Positions 7,201-12,544 of a DNA stretch of 12,544 nt are shown one piece after another. The stretch is from assembly GCA_015228995.1 (NCBI GenBank), contig JADGCM010000041.1, forward strand, positions 1 to 12,544, in the 5' to 3' direction. The stretch comes from Magnetococcales bacterium. GTDB taxonomy: Bacteria; Pseudomonadota; Magnetococcia; Magnetococcales; JADGCH01. The notes under the pieces were generated by a model, which ran no database searches, was not told where the DNA came from, and saw only the letters and a list, made by a program, of their open reading frames with translations. Both the position numbers and the translations under genes were made by a program. Each line of letters begins with the position of its first letter. Within the stretch, counting starts at the first letter, position 1.

Positions 7201-8233
7201 CCGACAAGATGATCTCGTTTTGTCTCTTTAGGTTGTCGTTCAGCGTTTGCAGCGCCTGATCAAATCCAGTGGTATTTTGCCGCGTCACCCCCTGCGCCTT
7301 GTCTACCAATTGGGACAACGCCTGCTGCATGGCCTGCTGGTTAGCCTCTTTCTGACCCTCTTGGAACTGCACAATAGTATCAAACAGCCTGCCCATCGTT
7401 GGCGTCAGGCTAGCACCGATCCGCGCATCGACCGCCTTGGCAATGGCACTGGCCAAACCGTCTTGGGAGCTCCGATACAAGCCACTCTGCCGCTGCATCT
7501 CGGCGATCTGTTCCAACTGGGCCGAATGGATTTTGACCAAGGCACTATTCTCAGGCGGTGCCATCTCCAGGCAGGCTTCCATTCTCTCACCAAAACTACG
7601 GATCAGCCGGCTGATCCAGTAGATGCGCCGCCGAGCAATGATGGAGAAGACCAACGACAAACCAATACCAAAAATAGAGGTTAGAAAGGCCGTTGACGCC
7701 CCCCCCAGCAGGTATTTTAAGGCCTGCTTCATCTCTTCAGGACCCGCTGTCATCCCGTCTTGAGCCAGGAAAATACCGGCCACCAGACCAACAAAGGTGC
7801 CGAAAATACCGCCACCAATGAGAAAATTGGGCAGGGCATCATAGAAGCGGGCATCCATGTTGGCATGGAACAAACTGCGTTCGTTAAAGTAGCTAGACGG
7901 TTCCGCCATGGATCGGACCGTGGCTGCCGTACCGGATGGAACCACCAAATGCTTACCAAACTCGGCCCAGGCGGAGGCCAATAAATTCATCTGGGGCGAT
8001 TCGATCCCCGATTTGAAGCGATTCCAATTAGCAGCAAAGCGCTGCTTGACCGTGGCGGCATCACCGCTGCCAGCTGTCTCCTCAAGCAGGCGCAATCCGA
8101 TCCGTAACTGGTTGCCAACACGCTGTGTTTGCTGGAAGAAAAGGGTAAGTCCGACTAAAAATCCGCCGACGATGATCAGGCCAAAGAGTAATTTCCCCCC
8201 GAGGCTGGTAAAGAAAAATGCTAAAGCGATCAA
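4238..8233 (-). CDS. zorA: Giant ZorA-type MotA/TolQ/ExbB channel protein with repeat-built tail
   Basis: A 1331-residue inner-membrane protein. Spans lie at about 13-33, 136-156 and 177-200, then comes a long cytoplasmic tail. LPNFLIGGGIFGTFVGLVAG (134-153) and GGASTAFLTSIFGIGLSLVF (177-196) are the pore signatures of ZorA-like MotA/TolQ/ExbB proteins, which form an ion-driven ring around a ZorB dimer. Residues about 416-996 are tandem helical repeats: four full units of 118-126 residues, one cut to 66 and a remnant. A degenerate part-unit precedes them (323-415) and a duplicated module follows (about 1044-1331). As I recall, known ZorA proteins are roughly half this length. The start is TTG: AAGGGAG stands 6 bases upstream, an in-frame TAG lies 27 bases upstream, and translation from here places the first span correctly. 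Flagellar MotA and a chemoreceptor are less likely: no MotA-type loop charges and no receptor hairpin were seen. Confidence 0.88.
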   Translation of the reverse strand: MIALAFFFTSLGGKLLFGLIIVGGFLVGLTLFFQQTQRVGNQLRIGLRLLEETAGSGDAATVKQRFAANWNRFKSGIESPQMNLLASAWAEFGKHLVVPSGTAATVRSMAEPSSYFNERSLFHANMDARFYDALPNFLIGGGIFGTFVGLVAGIFLAQDGMTAGPEEMKQALKYLLGGASTAFLTSIFGIGLSLVFSIIARRRIYWISRLIRSFGERMEACLEMAPPENSALVKIHSAQLEQIAEMQRQSGLYRSSQDGLASAIAKAVDARIGASLTPTMGRLFDTIVQFQEGQKEANQQAMQQALSQLVDKAQGVTRQNTTGFDQALQTLNDNLKRQNEIILSALRSVQEANQGSLLDATQTMREAMDSVATRMANFLQESSSNLGMRVEQAVASLANVATGMKSVQTEMVVLLRESAGGVGGRLDRAITELTHVGLAVSESQQETKRAFGIAPQLLTAIENLLAGLAQIGVAVQSGQEQHLIGIGQMLQNLNDTLRQQNDMMAAALRNNQEITWGVLSEATQNMRDTMGGAGAEMAAQLHDSVGSIIAGVSGRLDQAIAELTRVAAAISDSQRETQRAFGLAPQLLVAIENLLGGLEQIGGAVQTGQDRNMLGFEQTLYTLNENLRKQHEVMASVLFEVAQNMRETMGNAGVEVAALMRESAGGIGNRLDQAIAELIHVAAAVTDAQRETQRAFGIAPQLLEALENLLGGLRQMGGVVVSSGPERSGNAAGIEQTLYTLNENLRKQHEVMASVLFEIAQSVRDAMGGAGSEITSLLRESAGGFGSRLDRAIAELTQVAAAVSQSQRETQRAFGIAPQLVTAIENLLGGLEQIGLAVQSGQEQHLVGFGQTLQALNDALRQHNDMMATALQNNQEVTWGALSAVSQEIRSSMGGAGSEVVDLVRQSTEGLSSRLEQTLHNLNDNIRQQNEAMATALQSNQEVTWGLFSEATQNVRQSMGGASTEMANMLREALAGLGGRLDRTIGELTRVVATVREAQPATGAAASVERPVVAPVDDSRFAAESLMNFASTFEQAQGRFGDMINAMESGAMMLAVAGEKLHASTGRIEALTDSLANTQEAARQTLSAITKSHEQLRAIWHNYEARFEQVDSSLEQTFVHLNNGLVEFSDKVLQFIAGMDDHMGSISEKLGYTIGEFGAKLEDMNDSMSDFLDKMSGKLIHPMYDTAQQIAQAGEKIHSSIQNIDGLSATLAVNQDSMQGGAQATLSAIAGAQERLRATIGDMQQQMDAAWSDHRSQIERSNDSIRQTMTKINSGLSEFSSEKILEFIGGVDDHMENISRQLSETIGDFNARLDDLSDSMKFFSKTMANLK
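4241..5104 (-). repeat. Second, C-terminal duplicated module of ZorA
   Basis: Residues about 1044-1179 and 1180-1331 are two copies of another helical module. Matching landmarks are AGEKLHAS / AGEKIHSS, AITKSHEQLRA / AIAGAQERLRA, LQFIAGMDDHM / LEFIGGVDDHM, and TIGEFGAKLEDMNDSM / TIGDFNARLDDLSDSM. It differs from the repeat array before it, so the tail is composite. A Pro- and Ala-rich hinge (about 999-1016) separates the two parts. Confidence 0.85.
5246..6988 (-). repeat. Tandem repeat array coding for the ZorA tail
   Basis: Units begin near residues 416, 542, 661, 779, 905 and 971 of the protein. Shared marks are RESAGG, RLD(R/Q)AIAEL, ETQRAFGIAPQLL, AIENLLGGL and LN(D/E)NLR. Units 1 and 4 (126 residues) carry an extra NNQE(I/V)TWG segment, while units 2 and 3 (118-119) lack it and share YTLNENLRKQHEVMASVLFE. 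The DNA of units 2 and 3 is nearly identical around 5967-6031 and 6321-6385, exactly 354 bases apart. This points to recent duplication or gene conversion. Unit 5 is joined internally at RLEQTL and lacks about 60 residues. Confidence 0.9.
7699..7706 (-). repeat. G8 homopolymer inside zorA
   Basis: Eight consecutive G on the coding strand cover codons 176-179 of zorA, in the LLGGAS part of the third membrane span. A one-base slip would remove the whole tail and leave only the first membrane segments. Chance occurrence in a window of this length is plausible. Confidence 0.55.
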
Positions 8234-8239
8234 CGGGTT

Positions 8240-8246
8240 CTCCCTT
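8240..8246 (-). promoter_or_regulatory. Strong ribosome binding site that fixes the TTG start of zorA
   Basis: The coding strand reads AAGGGAG, then six bases, then TTG. No ATG or GTG is available upstream in frame after the TAG 27 bases before the start, so this site decides the unusual TTG initiation. Confidence 0.75.
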
Positions 8247-8280
8247 CTTCCAAACTTCTATGGATACACGCCCCGTAGGC

Positions 8281-8310
8281 ATGGTACACCAACCAACAGC
8301 CATTAATCAA
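8281..8310 (-). promoter_or_regulatory. Candidate weak sigma-70-type promoter before zorA
   Basis: In the 99-base gap between cheR and zorA the coding strand has TTGATT, an 18-base spacer and TACCAT. The -10 element is poor. If real, it would let the zorA-zorB-zorC-like genes be transcribed apart from the ribosomal operon. A short hairpin (CATGCC/GGCGTG around TACGG) overlaps the -10 end, but without a T-run. Confidence 0.22.
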
Positions 8311-8332
8311 GTGTATCTGATGGAACGGCGGA

Positions 8333-9178
8333 CTAATTCGGCTTACGATAGACGGTGGGAGCGACAGAAACAACCGGGACGTTCAAACCGTTCAGGCTTT
8401 CCGAATGACCGATAAAGAGGTAACCACCCGGCACCAAGTTGCGACAGAGCTTGTTGACAATCTGTTCGGTGGTCTGGCGGTCAAAGTAGATAATGACATT
8501 ACGGCAGAAGATGATATCGAACTGATCACGAATGCCGTAGTCGTGATCCATAAAGTTGACGCGTTGAAATCTCACGATTGCCCGCAACTCCGGGCCCATT
8601 TTGACTAATCTTTGCGCCGGATTTTTGCTTTTCAACAGGTACTTTTTCTTGAGGGCCATCAGCACCGGTTCCACCTTGTCCATCTCGTAGACGGCAGCCG
8701 CTGCTTTCTGCAGCACCCGGGTCGAAATATCGGTACCTAAAATCTGCACTTGAAACGAAGGGGAGACTGTCTCACCAAATTCCTTCATCACCATCGCCAA
8801 TGTGTAAGGCTCTTCACCGGTGGAACAAGCCGCGCTCCATATCATGAGCCGCCGCCGAACGCCAGCACCGTTTTGCACCAATTCAGGCAGCGCCGTTTGA
8901 CGCATGTACTCGAAGTGGGTAGCCTCACGGAAAAAATCGGTTTTGTTGGTGGTGACAATATCGATGAAGTGGTAAAGCTCGTCCCCTGACGTCACCGGGT
9001 TCAGAACCCAGTCGACGTACTCAGAGAACGAATGCATACCCAACACCCGCAACCGCTTCTGTATGCGCGCAGCGAGCATAGTCTTCTTGGCTGGCGGCAT
9101 CAAGATACCGCACTGGGCATAGATGAACGCGCTTAACTGGCTAAATTTCTGGTCAGAGAGTTCGTTGTCATTGGCCAT
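8333..9178 (-). CDS. cheR: CheR chemoreceptor glutamate methyltransferase
   Basis: A cytoplasmic methyltransferase that uses S-adenosylmethionine to methylate glutamates of chemoreceptors, setting sensory adaptation. In numbering from this ATG, the N-terminal helical domain begins with LSDQKFSQL and includes RLRVLGMHSFSEY. TTNKTDFFRE (76-85) precedes the Rossmann-like domain. The SAM site is WSAACSTGEEPYTLAM (114-129), GTDIS follows, and FDIIFCRNVIIYFD and GGYLFIGHSESL complete the CheR signature. Length 281 is normal. An in-frame GTG four codons upstream (start at 9190) is possible; a GGAG lies 3 bases before that GTG and about 15 before the ATG, so the start is uncertain. It follows rplQ by 18 bases (from the GTG) or 30 (from the ATG) with no terminator. 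No CheB, CheA or receptor gene is in the window. Its position before zorA raises a link to that system. Confidence 0.93.
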   Translation of the reverse strand: MANDNELSDQKFSQLSAFIYAQCGILMPPAKKTMLAARIQKRLRVLGMHSFSEYVDWVLNPVTSGDELYHFIDIVTTNKTDFFREATHFEYMRQTALPELVQNGAGVRRRLMIWSAACSTGEEPYTLAMVMKEFGETVSPSFQVQILGTDISTRVLQKAAAAVYEMDKVEPVLMALKKKYLLKSKNPAQRLVKMGPELRAIVRFQRVNFMDHDYGIRDQFDIIFCRNVIIYFDRQTTEQIVNKLCRNLVPGGYLFIGHSESLNGLNVPVVSVAPTVYRKPN

Positions 9179-9208
9179 AACGCACGTCACCCGCTCCGGT
9201 GCAAGGCG

Positions 9209-9580
9209 CTACCCCGTCGCTGCTGTCCGCTCAACCAACTCAATCATGGAGAGAGGAGCACCATCGCCACGACGAAAGCCCACCTTAAGAACGCGGGTAT
9301 AACCACCATGGCGTTCCTGGTTACGTGGAGCAATGTCGGAAAATAGCTTAAAAACGACCTCTTCATTTTGCAAAAAGCTGAAGGCCTGACGACGTGCGTG
9401 CAGGTCACCCCGCTTACCCAAGGTAATCATATGATCGACGAAGCGGCGCATCTCCTTGGCCTTAGGCGCGGTGGTCTCAATTCGCTCGTGATACAATAGA
9501 TCGCTGACCAGATTGCTCATCATTGACCGACGATGCGCAGAGGTCAAATTCAACTTGCGGCCACTGTTCCGGTGTCTCAT
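9209..9580 (-). CDS. rplQ: Large ribosomal subunit protein L17 (bL17)
   Basis: A 50S component near the polypeptide exit region. The 123-residue product opens with MRHRNSGRKLNLTSAHRRSM, the typical L17 start. It carries KAKEMRRFVDHMITLGKRGD in the middle and GGYTRVLKVGFRRGDGAPLS near the end, where the family is conserved. Length fits the short proteobacterial form. GAGG stands 8 bases before the ATG. It sits 13 bases after rpoA, normally the last two genes of the alpha operon. Unusually, the next gene (cheR) follows within 30 bases, so operon readthrough is likely. Confidence 0.98.
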   Translation of the reverse strand: MRHRNSGRKLNLTSAHRRSMMSNLVSDLLYHERIETTAPKAKEMRRFVDHMITLGKRGDLHARRQAFSFLQNEEVVFKLFSDIAPRNQERHGGYTRVLKVGFRRGDGAPLSMIELVERTAATG

Positions 9581-9593
9581 TCAGATAACCTCA

Positions 9594-10616
9594 CTAAAAA
9601 TTCTCTTCCTCAAACTCTCTGGCCAGCTCCTCAAGATTCTCAGGCGGCCACCCATCCAACACCAATCCGAGGCCAAGGCCCATTTCCTCAAGCAATTCCT
9701 TAATCTCGTTCAGAGACTTACGACCAAAATTTGGCGTCCTCAACATCTCCGATTCCGTCTTTTGCACTAGGTCGCCAATATAGACAATTTCATCGTTCTT
9801 GAGACAATTGGCTGAGCGCACCGACAGCTCCAACTCATCGACCTTACGGAACAGATTGGGGTTCCACTTCTTACGGGTGTCCTCATCCCTCAGATGCGCC
9901 ATCGGTACATCATCGAAGTTAACAAAAGGAGTCAGCTGATCCTGGATAATTTTGGCCGCCAAAGCCAACGCGTCTTCAGGCGCAGTGGCGCCGTTGGTCT
10001 CGATTTCCATAATCAGCCGGTCGTAATCGGTCTGCTGTCCAACACGCGCATTCTCAACTCGATAAGAGACTTTCTTAACCGGACTAAAACTAGCGTCGAT
10101 AGGAATATCCCCAATCACCCGCGGCGCATCTTCGTCACTCGCTACAGCAGCACGCGCATAGCCCTTACCACTGCTGACCACCATCACCATGTTCAACTTA
10201 CCTGATTTGTTCAGAGTAGCGATGTGATGCCCAGGATCCAACACCTCAATGCCATGCCCAGTTTCGATCATGGAGGCCGTAACGTCGCACTCCCCCTCCA
10301 CCTTAAGATGAATCGTCTTCGAGCCAGCCCCATCCATGCGAAGTGCTAGTTCCTTGAGGTTTAGAATGATCTCCGTAACATCCTCAAGCACCCCAGGAAT
10401 CGCCGAAAATTCGTGCAACACCCCCTCAATGCGTATGGAGGTCACCGCCGCCCCCTGCAGAGAGGAGAGCATCACGCGGCGCAACGCGTTGCCTAAAGTA
10501 GTCCCGAAACCGCGCTCCAGAGGCTCGGCTACCAGTGTTGCCTTCCGCTGCACATCGACACCACCGACTAGCTCGACACGCTGCGGTTTTATAAGTTCTG
10601 TCCAGTTTCTGTACAT
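9594..10616 (-). CDS. rpoA: RNA polymerase subunit alpha
   Basis: The alpha subunit dimerises to start assembly of RNA polymerase; its C-terminal domain binds UP elements and activators. The N-terminal domain (about 1-235) has EPLERGFGTTLGNALRRVML and LHEFSAIPGV. The C-terminal domain (about 255-325) has ELSVRSANCLKN with Arg267, which corresponds to the DNA-contact Arg265 of E. coli, and TPNFGRKSLNEIKE, a helix-hairpin-helix. Length 340 is a little above the E. coli 329. The N-terminus MYRNWTELIKP and the insert around residues 155-168 read closer to alpha- and deltaproteobacterial forms than to gammaproteobacteria. It lies 24 bases after rpsD. A purine-rich AGAAGAG precedes the ATG by three bases, which is close. 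Confidence 0.99.
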   Translation of the reverse strand: MYRNWTELIKPQRVELVGGVDVQRKATLVAEPLERGFGTTLGNALRRVMLSSLQGAAVTSIRIEGVLHEFSAIPGVLEDVTEIILNLKELALRMDGAGSKTIHLKVEGECDVTASMIETGHGIEVLDPGHHIATLNKSGKLNMVMVVSSGKGYARAAVASDEDAPRVIGDIPIDASFSPVKKVSYRVENARVGQQTDYDRLIMEIETNGATAPEDALALAAKIIQDQLTPFVNFDDVPMAHLRDEDTRKKWNPNLFRKVDELELSVRSANCLKNDEIVYIGDLVQKTESEMLRTPNFGRKSLNEIKELLEEMGLGLGLVLDGWPPENLEELAREFEEENF

Positions 10617-10640
10617 AATCTCTTCTAAATCGATGTGTTA

Positions 10641-11267
10641 TTATTTAGAATACAACTCGACAATGAGATTCTCATTGAAGTCGGACGGCAGGTCAGCCCG
10701 CGCTGGTAGGGCACGAAACACCCCAGACACTTTCTCGCTATCCACTTCCAACCAAGAAGGGACGCCGCGGCGCATGGCACTCTCCAACGCCCCCCGCACC
10801 CTGACATGGTCTCTGGCTCGACTGGTCATAGCCACCGCATCCCCTGGCTTGACCAGGTAAGACGGGATATTCACCTTTCGACCATTCACCAACACTTGGC
10901 CATGGCTAACGATCTGCCGCGCCTCGACCCTCGAAGAGGAAAAACCAAGCCGAAACACCACATTATCCAAGCGCCGCTCTAGCAGAATCAGCAGATTTTC
11001 ACCTGTCACACCCGGCATCCGCTCTGCATCTTCAAAGCAATTACGGAATTGGCCCTCCATCAACCCATACACACGCTTGACCTTCTGCTTCTCTCTCAGA
11101 TGCAGACCATAATCCGAGACCTTGCGGCGCCGCTGCCCATGCTGCCCCGGTATGTAATTGCGCCGCTCAATGGCGCACTTATCCGAAAAGCACCTCTCAC
11201 CTTTGAGAAATAGCTTGGTCCCTTCCCTTCTGCACAAACGACACTTTGAATCAAGATAACGGGCCAT
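10641..11267 (-). CDS. rpsD: Small ribosomal subunit protein S4 (uS4), four-cysteine zinc form
   Basis: A primary 16S rRNA-binding protein that nucleates 30S assembly and, in E. coli, represses its own operon. The 208-residue product has an N-terminal C-x2-C-x13-C-x4-C motif (Cys9, Cys12, Cys26, Cys31), the zinc-binding form known from Thermus thermophilus. Then come PGQHGQRR, SDYGLHLREKQKVKRVYG and the S4 RNA-binding region LERRLDNVVFRLGF to VLVNGRKVNIPSY. The end DFNENLIVELYSK is standard. E. coli S4 lacks the four cysteines; Geobacter-type S4 has them, so this gene is a taxonomic clue. An 84-base gap separates it from rpsK, with a small hairpin (GCATC/GATGC) but no terminator. GGAG is about 12 bases before the ATG. 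Confidence 0.99.
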   Translation of the reverse strand: MARYLDSKCRLCRREGTKLFLKGERCFSDKCAIERRNYIPGQHGQRRRKVSDYGLHLREKQKVKRVYGLMEGQFRNCFEDAERMPGVTGENLLILLERRLDNVVFRLGFSSSRVEARQIVSHGQVLVNGRKVNIPSYLVKPGDAVAMTSRARDHVRVRGALESAMRRGVPSWLEVDSEKVSGVFRALPARADLPSDFNENLIVELYSK

Positions 11268-11351
11268 TTTTTCAGTGATCTCCCCCTGTGGGACATTATG
11301 CTATCAAAAACAAACCGAACGCGGGCATCACTAGGATGCTCCTACCATCAA

Positions 11352-11750
11352 TTAGACCCGCCGCCGCTTGGGTGACCGGCAACCATTGTGGGGAATGGGC
11401 GTCATATCATGCACCGACGCGATGTTGAAGCCAACCGCCGCCAACGCCCGCAGGGCTGACTCACGTCCGGATCCAGGCCCCTTCAAACGCACATCCAGGT
11501 TGCGCATACCATGCTCCATCGCCTTCTTACCAGCATTTTCGGCGGCCATCTGCGCTGCAAACGGCGTTGACTTACGCGACCCCTTGAACCCCTGAGCCCC
11601 AGCCGACCCCCAAGAAATCACATTCCCAACTGTATCTGTAATCGTAATAAGCGTGTTGTTAAAGGTAGACTGAATATGCGCGACACCGCTGGCAATATTC
11701 TTCCGCTCCTTTTTTTTACCACGCACGCTCTTCTGGGCTTTTGACGCCAT
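11352..11750 (-). CDS. rpsK: Small ribosomal subunit protein S11 (uS11)
   Basis: A 30S platform protein that shapes the mRNA exit and E-site region. The 132-residue product has AHIQSTFNNTLITITDTVGN, then WGSAGAQGFKGSRKSTPFAA and VRLKGPGSGRESALRAL. It ends in the family tail DMTPIPHNGCRSPKRRRV, all standard. A lysine-rich N-terminus (GKKKERK) is usual. GGAGG stands 10 bases before the ATG, and the gap to rpsM is 24 bases. Nothing is missing. Confidence 0.99.
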   Translation of the reverse strand: MASKAQKSVRGKKKERKNIASGVAHIQSTFNNTLITITDTVGNVISWGSAGAQGFKGSRKSTPFAAQMAAENAGKKAMEHGMRNLDVRLKGPGSGRESALRALAAVGFNIASVHDMTPIPHNGCRSPKRRRV

Positions 11751-11774
11751 TACTCAAACTCCTCCGTCACTTCG

Positions 11775-12140
11775 TCATTTCTTACCGGCAATCGGCTTTC
11801 TCGGCCCTTTTCTTGTCCGCGCATTGGTATGTGTCCTCTGGCCACGAGCGGGCAACCCTTTGCGATGACGCAAGCCCCTGTAACAAACCAGATCCATCAA
11901 CCTCTTGATATTCATAGAAACCTGGCGACGCAAATCCCCTTCAACGGAGTAGTCAGCGTCAATGATCGTCCGCAACTTGGCAACATCGGCCTCAGTCAAT
12001 TCATGGACACGCACATCAGGAGAAATCTGCGCTGTCTCCAAAATACGGCGCGACGCGTACCGACCAATCCCATAAATATAAGTTAGGGCAATCTCTACCC
12101 GTTTATTAACAGGAATATTAACACCTGCGATTCGGGCCAC
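11775..12140 (-). CDS. rpsM: Small ribosomal subunit protein S13 (uS13)
   Basis: A 30S head protein that contacts the P-site tRNA and the B1 bridge. The 121-residue product starts MARIAGVNIPVNKRVEIALT, continues IYGIGRYASRRIL and RQVSMNIKRLMDL, and ends with the basic tail RGQRTHTNARTRKGPRKPI, all typical. The start codon is GTG, with GGAGG exactly six bases upstream. E. coli rpsM also uses GUG, inside the S4-binding pseudoknot that controls the alpha operon, so the same kind of control is possible here, but I could not fold the leader. The 86-base gap after rpmJ holds AAGGTGAG-like repeats. Confidence 0.99.
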   Translation of the reverse strand: MARIAGVNIPVNKRVEIALTYIYGIGRYASRRILETAQISPDVRVHELTEADVAKLRTIIDADYSVEGDLRRQVSMNIKRLMDLVCYRGLRHRKGLPARGQRTHTNARTRKGPRKPIAGKK

Positions 12141-12146
12141 TTCTAA

Positions 12147-12151
12147 CCTCC
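12147..12151 (-). promoter_or_regulatory. Ribosome binding site fixing the GTG start of rpsM
   Basis: The coding strand has a perfect GGAGG six bases before the GTG. Two imperfect copies of the surrounding motif (AAGGTGAG at 12161-12168 and AAGGTTGAG at 12173-12181) lie upstream at 12-13 base spacing, so there are three Shine-Dalgarno-like repeats in a row. Confidence 0.7.
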
Positions 12152-12226
12152 ACCTTTACGCTCACCTTGACACTCAACCTTTGATACTCTTTTACTGCCA
12201 GAAACCAGCGCGCAAGCCGCCCTGGA

Positions 12227-12343
12227 CTATCCCTGCCGCTGTTTATGCTTAGGAATTTTCCGGCAGATCACCCGAACGACACCTTGGCGCCGAATCACCT
12301 TGCAATCCTTACATATCGCCTTAACAGACGCACGCACCTTCAT
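12227..12343 (-). CDS. rpmJ: Large ribosomal subunit protein L36 (bL36)
   Basis: A 38-residue 50S protein read directly from the reverse complement. It starts MKVRASVKAICKDCKVIRR and ends PKHKQRQG, the conserved L36 frame. Cys11, Cys14, Cys27 and His33 make the zinc-ribbon set, so this is the zinc-binding form of L36. A G-rich AGGGGG lies five bases before the ATG. The gene sits 24 bases after secY and 86 before rpsM, its usual place in gamma- and deltaproteobacteria; to my knowledge most alphaproteobacteria lack rpmJ at this site. Confidence 0.97.
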   Translation of the reverse strand: MKVRASVKAICKDCKVIRRQGVVRVICRKIPKHKQRQG

Positions 12344-12367
12344 CACACCCCCCTAATCCTTTAAGCA

Positions 12368-12544
12368 TCACGTCCGCCCGTGAATACGCACCCGCTTCAT
12401 TAGCCCTTCATACTGACGACTAATCAGAAATGATTGTATCTGTGCCGCCGTATCCATGGTAACACCGACCACGATCAACATCGAAGTGCCACCAAAGTAA
12501 AAGGGCACGTTATAATTGGCGATCAGGATCTCCGGCAGCAAACA
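12368..12544 (-). CDS. secY: Preprotein translocase subunit SecY, C-terminal end (partial)
   Basis: The last 58 codons of SecY, the channel subunit of the Sec translocon; the gene runs past the right edge of the window. Visible are LPEILIANYNVPFYFGGTSM, the final membrane helix LIVVGVTMD, then AAQIQSFLISRQYEGLMKR and a short basic tail ending in RT before TGA. These match the end of bacterial SecY, with the VTMDT and QYEGL wording closest to alphaproteobacterial proteins as I remember them. It is followed after 24 bases by rpmJ, the standard end of the spc operon. Confidence 0.97.
   Translation of the reverse strand, partial: CLLPEILIANYNVPFYFGGTSMLIVVGVTMDTAAQIQSFLISRQYEGLMKRVRIHGRT

Noticed and set aside
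6645..7259. Long plus-strand open frame (204 codons) and several similar ones opposite zorA
   Set aside because: The composition is Ser/Arg/Cys-rich and tracks the zorA repeats on the other strand. These are shadows of the real gene, repeated because the gene is repeated.
3293..8233. Flagellar motor MotA/MotB pair
   Set aside because: The channel protein has the ZorA-like GGGIFGTFVGL pore wording and an enormous tail, and lacks the compact MotA layout. No flagellar genes are nearby.
4238..8233. Methyl-accepting chemotaxis protein because of the long helical repeats next to cheR
   Set aside because: No ligand-binding domain, HAMP domain or conserved receptor hairpin tip is present. The membrane region is clearly of the MotA/TolQ/ExbB type.
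10336..10860. 174-codon plus-strand open frame opposite rpoA/rpsD
   Set aside because: It runs antisense across two conserved ribosomal-operon genes and has no family resemblance.
11268..11351. Intrinsic terminator between rpsK and rpsD
   Set aside because: A five-base stem (GCATC/GATGC) is present but it is short and not followed by a T-run. rpsD clearly belongs to the same operon.
1..12544. CRISPR array, tRNA, rRNA or insertion-sequence ends
   Set aside because: No regularly spaced short repeats, cloverleaf-like stretch or transposase was seen. The only tandem repeats are coding repeats inside zorA.

Overview
The window is about 53-55% GC by eye. It has two parts: a conserved ribosomal-protein/RNA-polymerase operon on the right, and an accessory or signalling region on the left. 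The minus-strand order secY-rpmJ-rpsM-rpsK-rpsD-rpoA-rplQ (about 12544 down to 9209) is the end of the spc operon plus the alpha operon, as arranged in many proteobacteria. The proteins give mixed signals. The RpoA N-terminus and the SecY C-terminus read like alphaproteobacteria. RpsD is the four-cysteine zinc form, as in Geobacter and Thermus. A deep-branching proteobacterium, for example one of the Magnetococcia, fits this mixture, but that is inference only.

Only 18-30 nt after rplQ, with no terminator visible, the minus strand continues with four genes. They are cheR (chemoreceptor methyltransferase), a 1331-residue ZorA-type MotA/TolQ/ExbB channel protein, a ZorB-type OmpA/MotB protein, and a 432-residue protein. 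The last carries a probable ZorC-like (EH-signature-like) region and ends in a clear Hpt/CheA-P1 phosphotransfer domain (His364). The last three genes are packed with gaps of 12 and 7 nt. This looks like the ZorABC core of the Zorya anti-phage family, but no ZorD helicase or ZorE nuclease gene accompanies it. It has chemotaxis-type parts instead (CheR beside it, Hpt fused to it). The ZorA tail is very long and built of tandem repeats of about 118-126 residues followed by a second, duplicated module. I consider this cluster the main discovery candidate: an envelope-anchored, ion-driven ZorAB machine that may be wired to phosphorelay and methylation signalling.

On the plus strand at the left (422-1990) is a tight three-gene cassette: a secreted class D (OXA-type) beta-lactamase, an HI0074-family HEPN protein with the R-x4-H-x-Y motif, and a minimal MNT nucleotidyltransferase. 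The last two form a HEPN/MNT toxin-antitoxin-type pair. The cassette converges on the ZorC-like gene. A single CTAG palindrome at 1987-1990 supplies both stop codons, so nothing lies between the two transcripts.

The first 421 bases hold no convincing intact gene. I see an interrupted open frame (68-304) that looks like a decayed protein, a two-tier inverted repeat (266-304), and the unassigned leader of the beta-lactamase gene.
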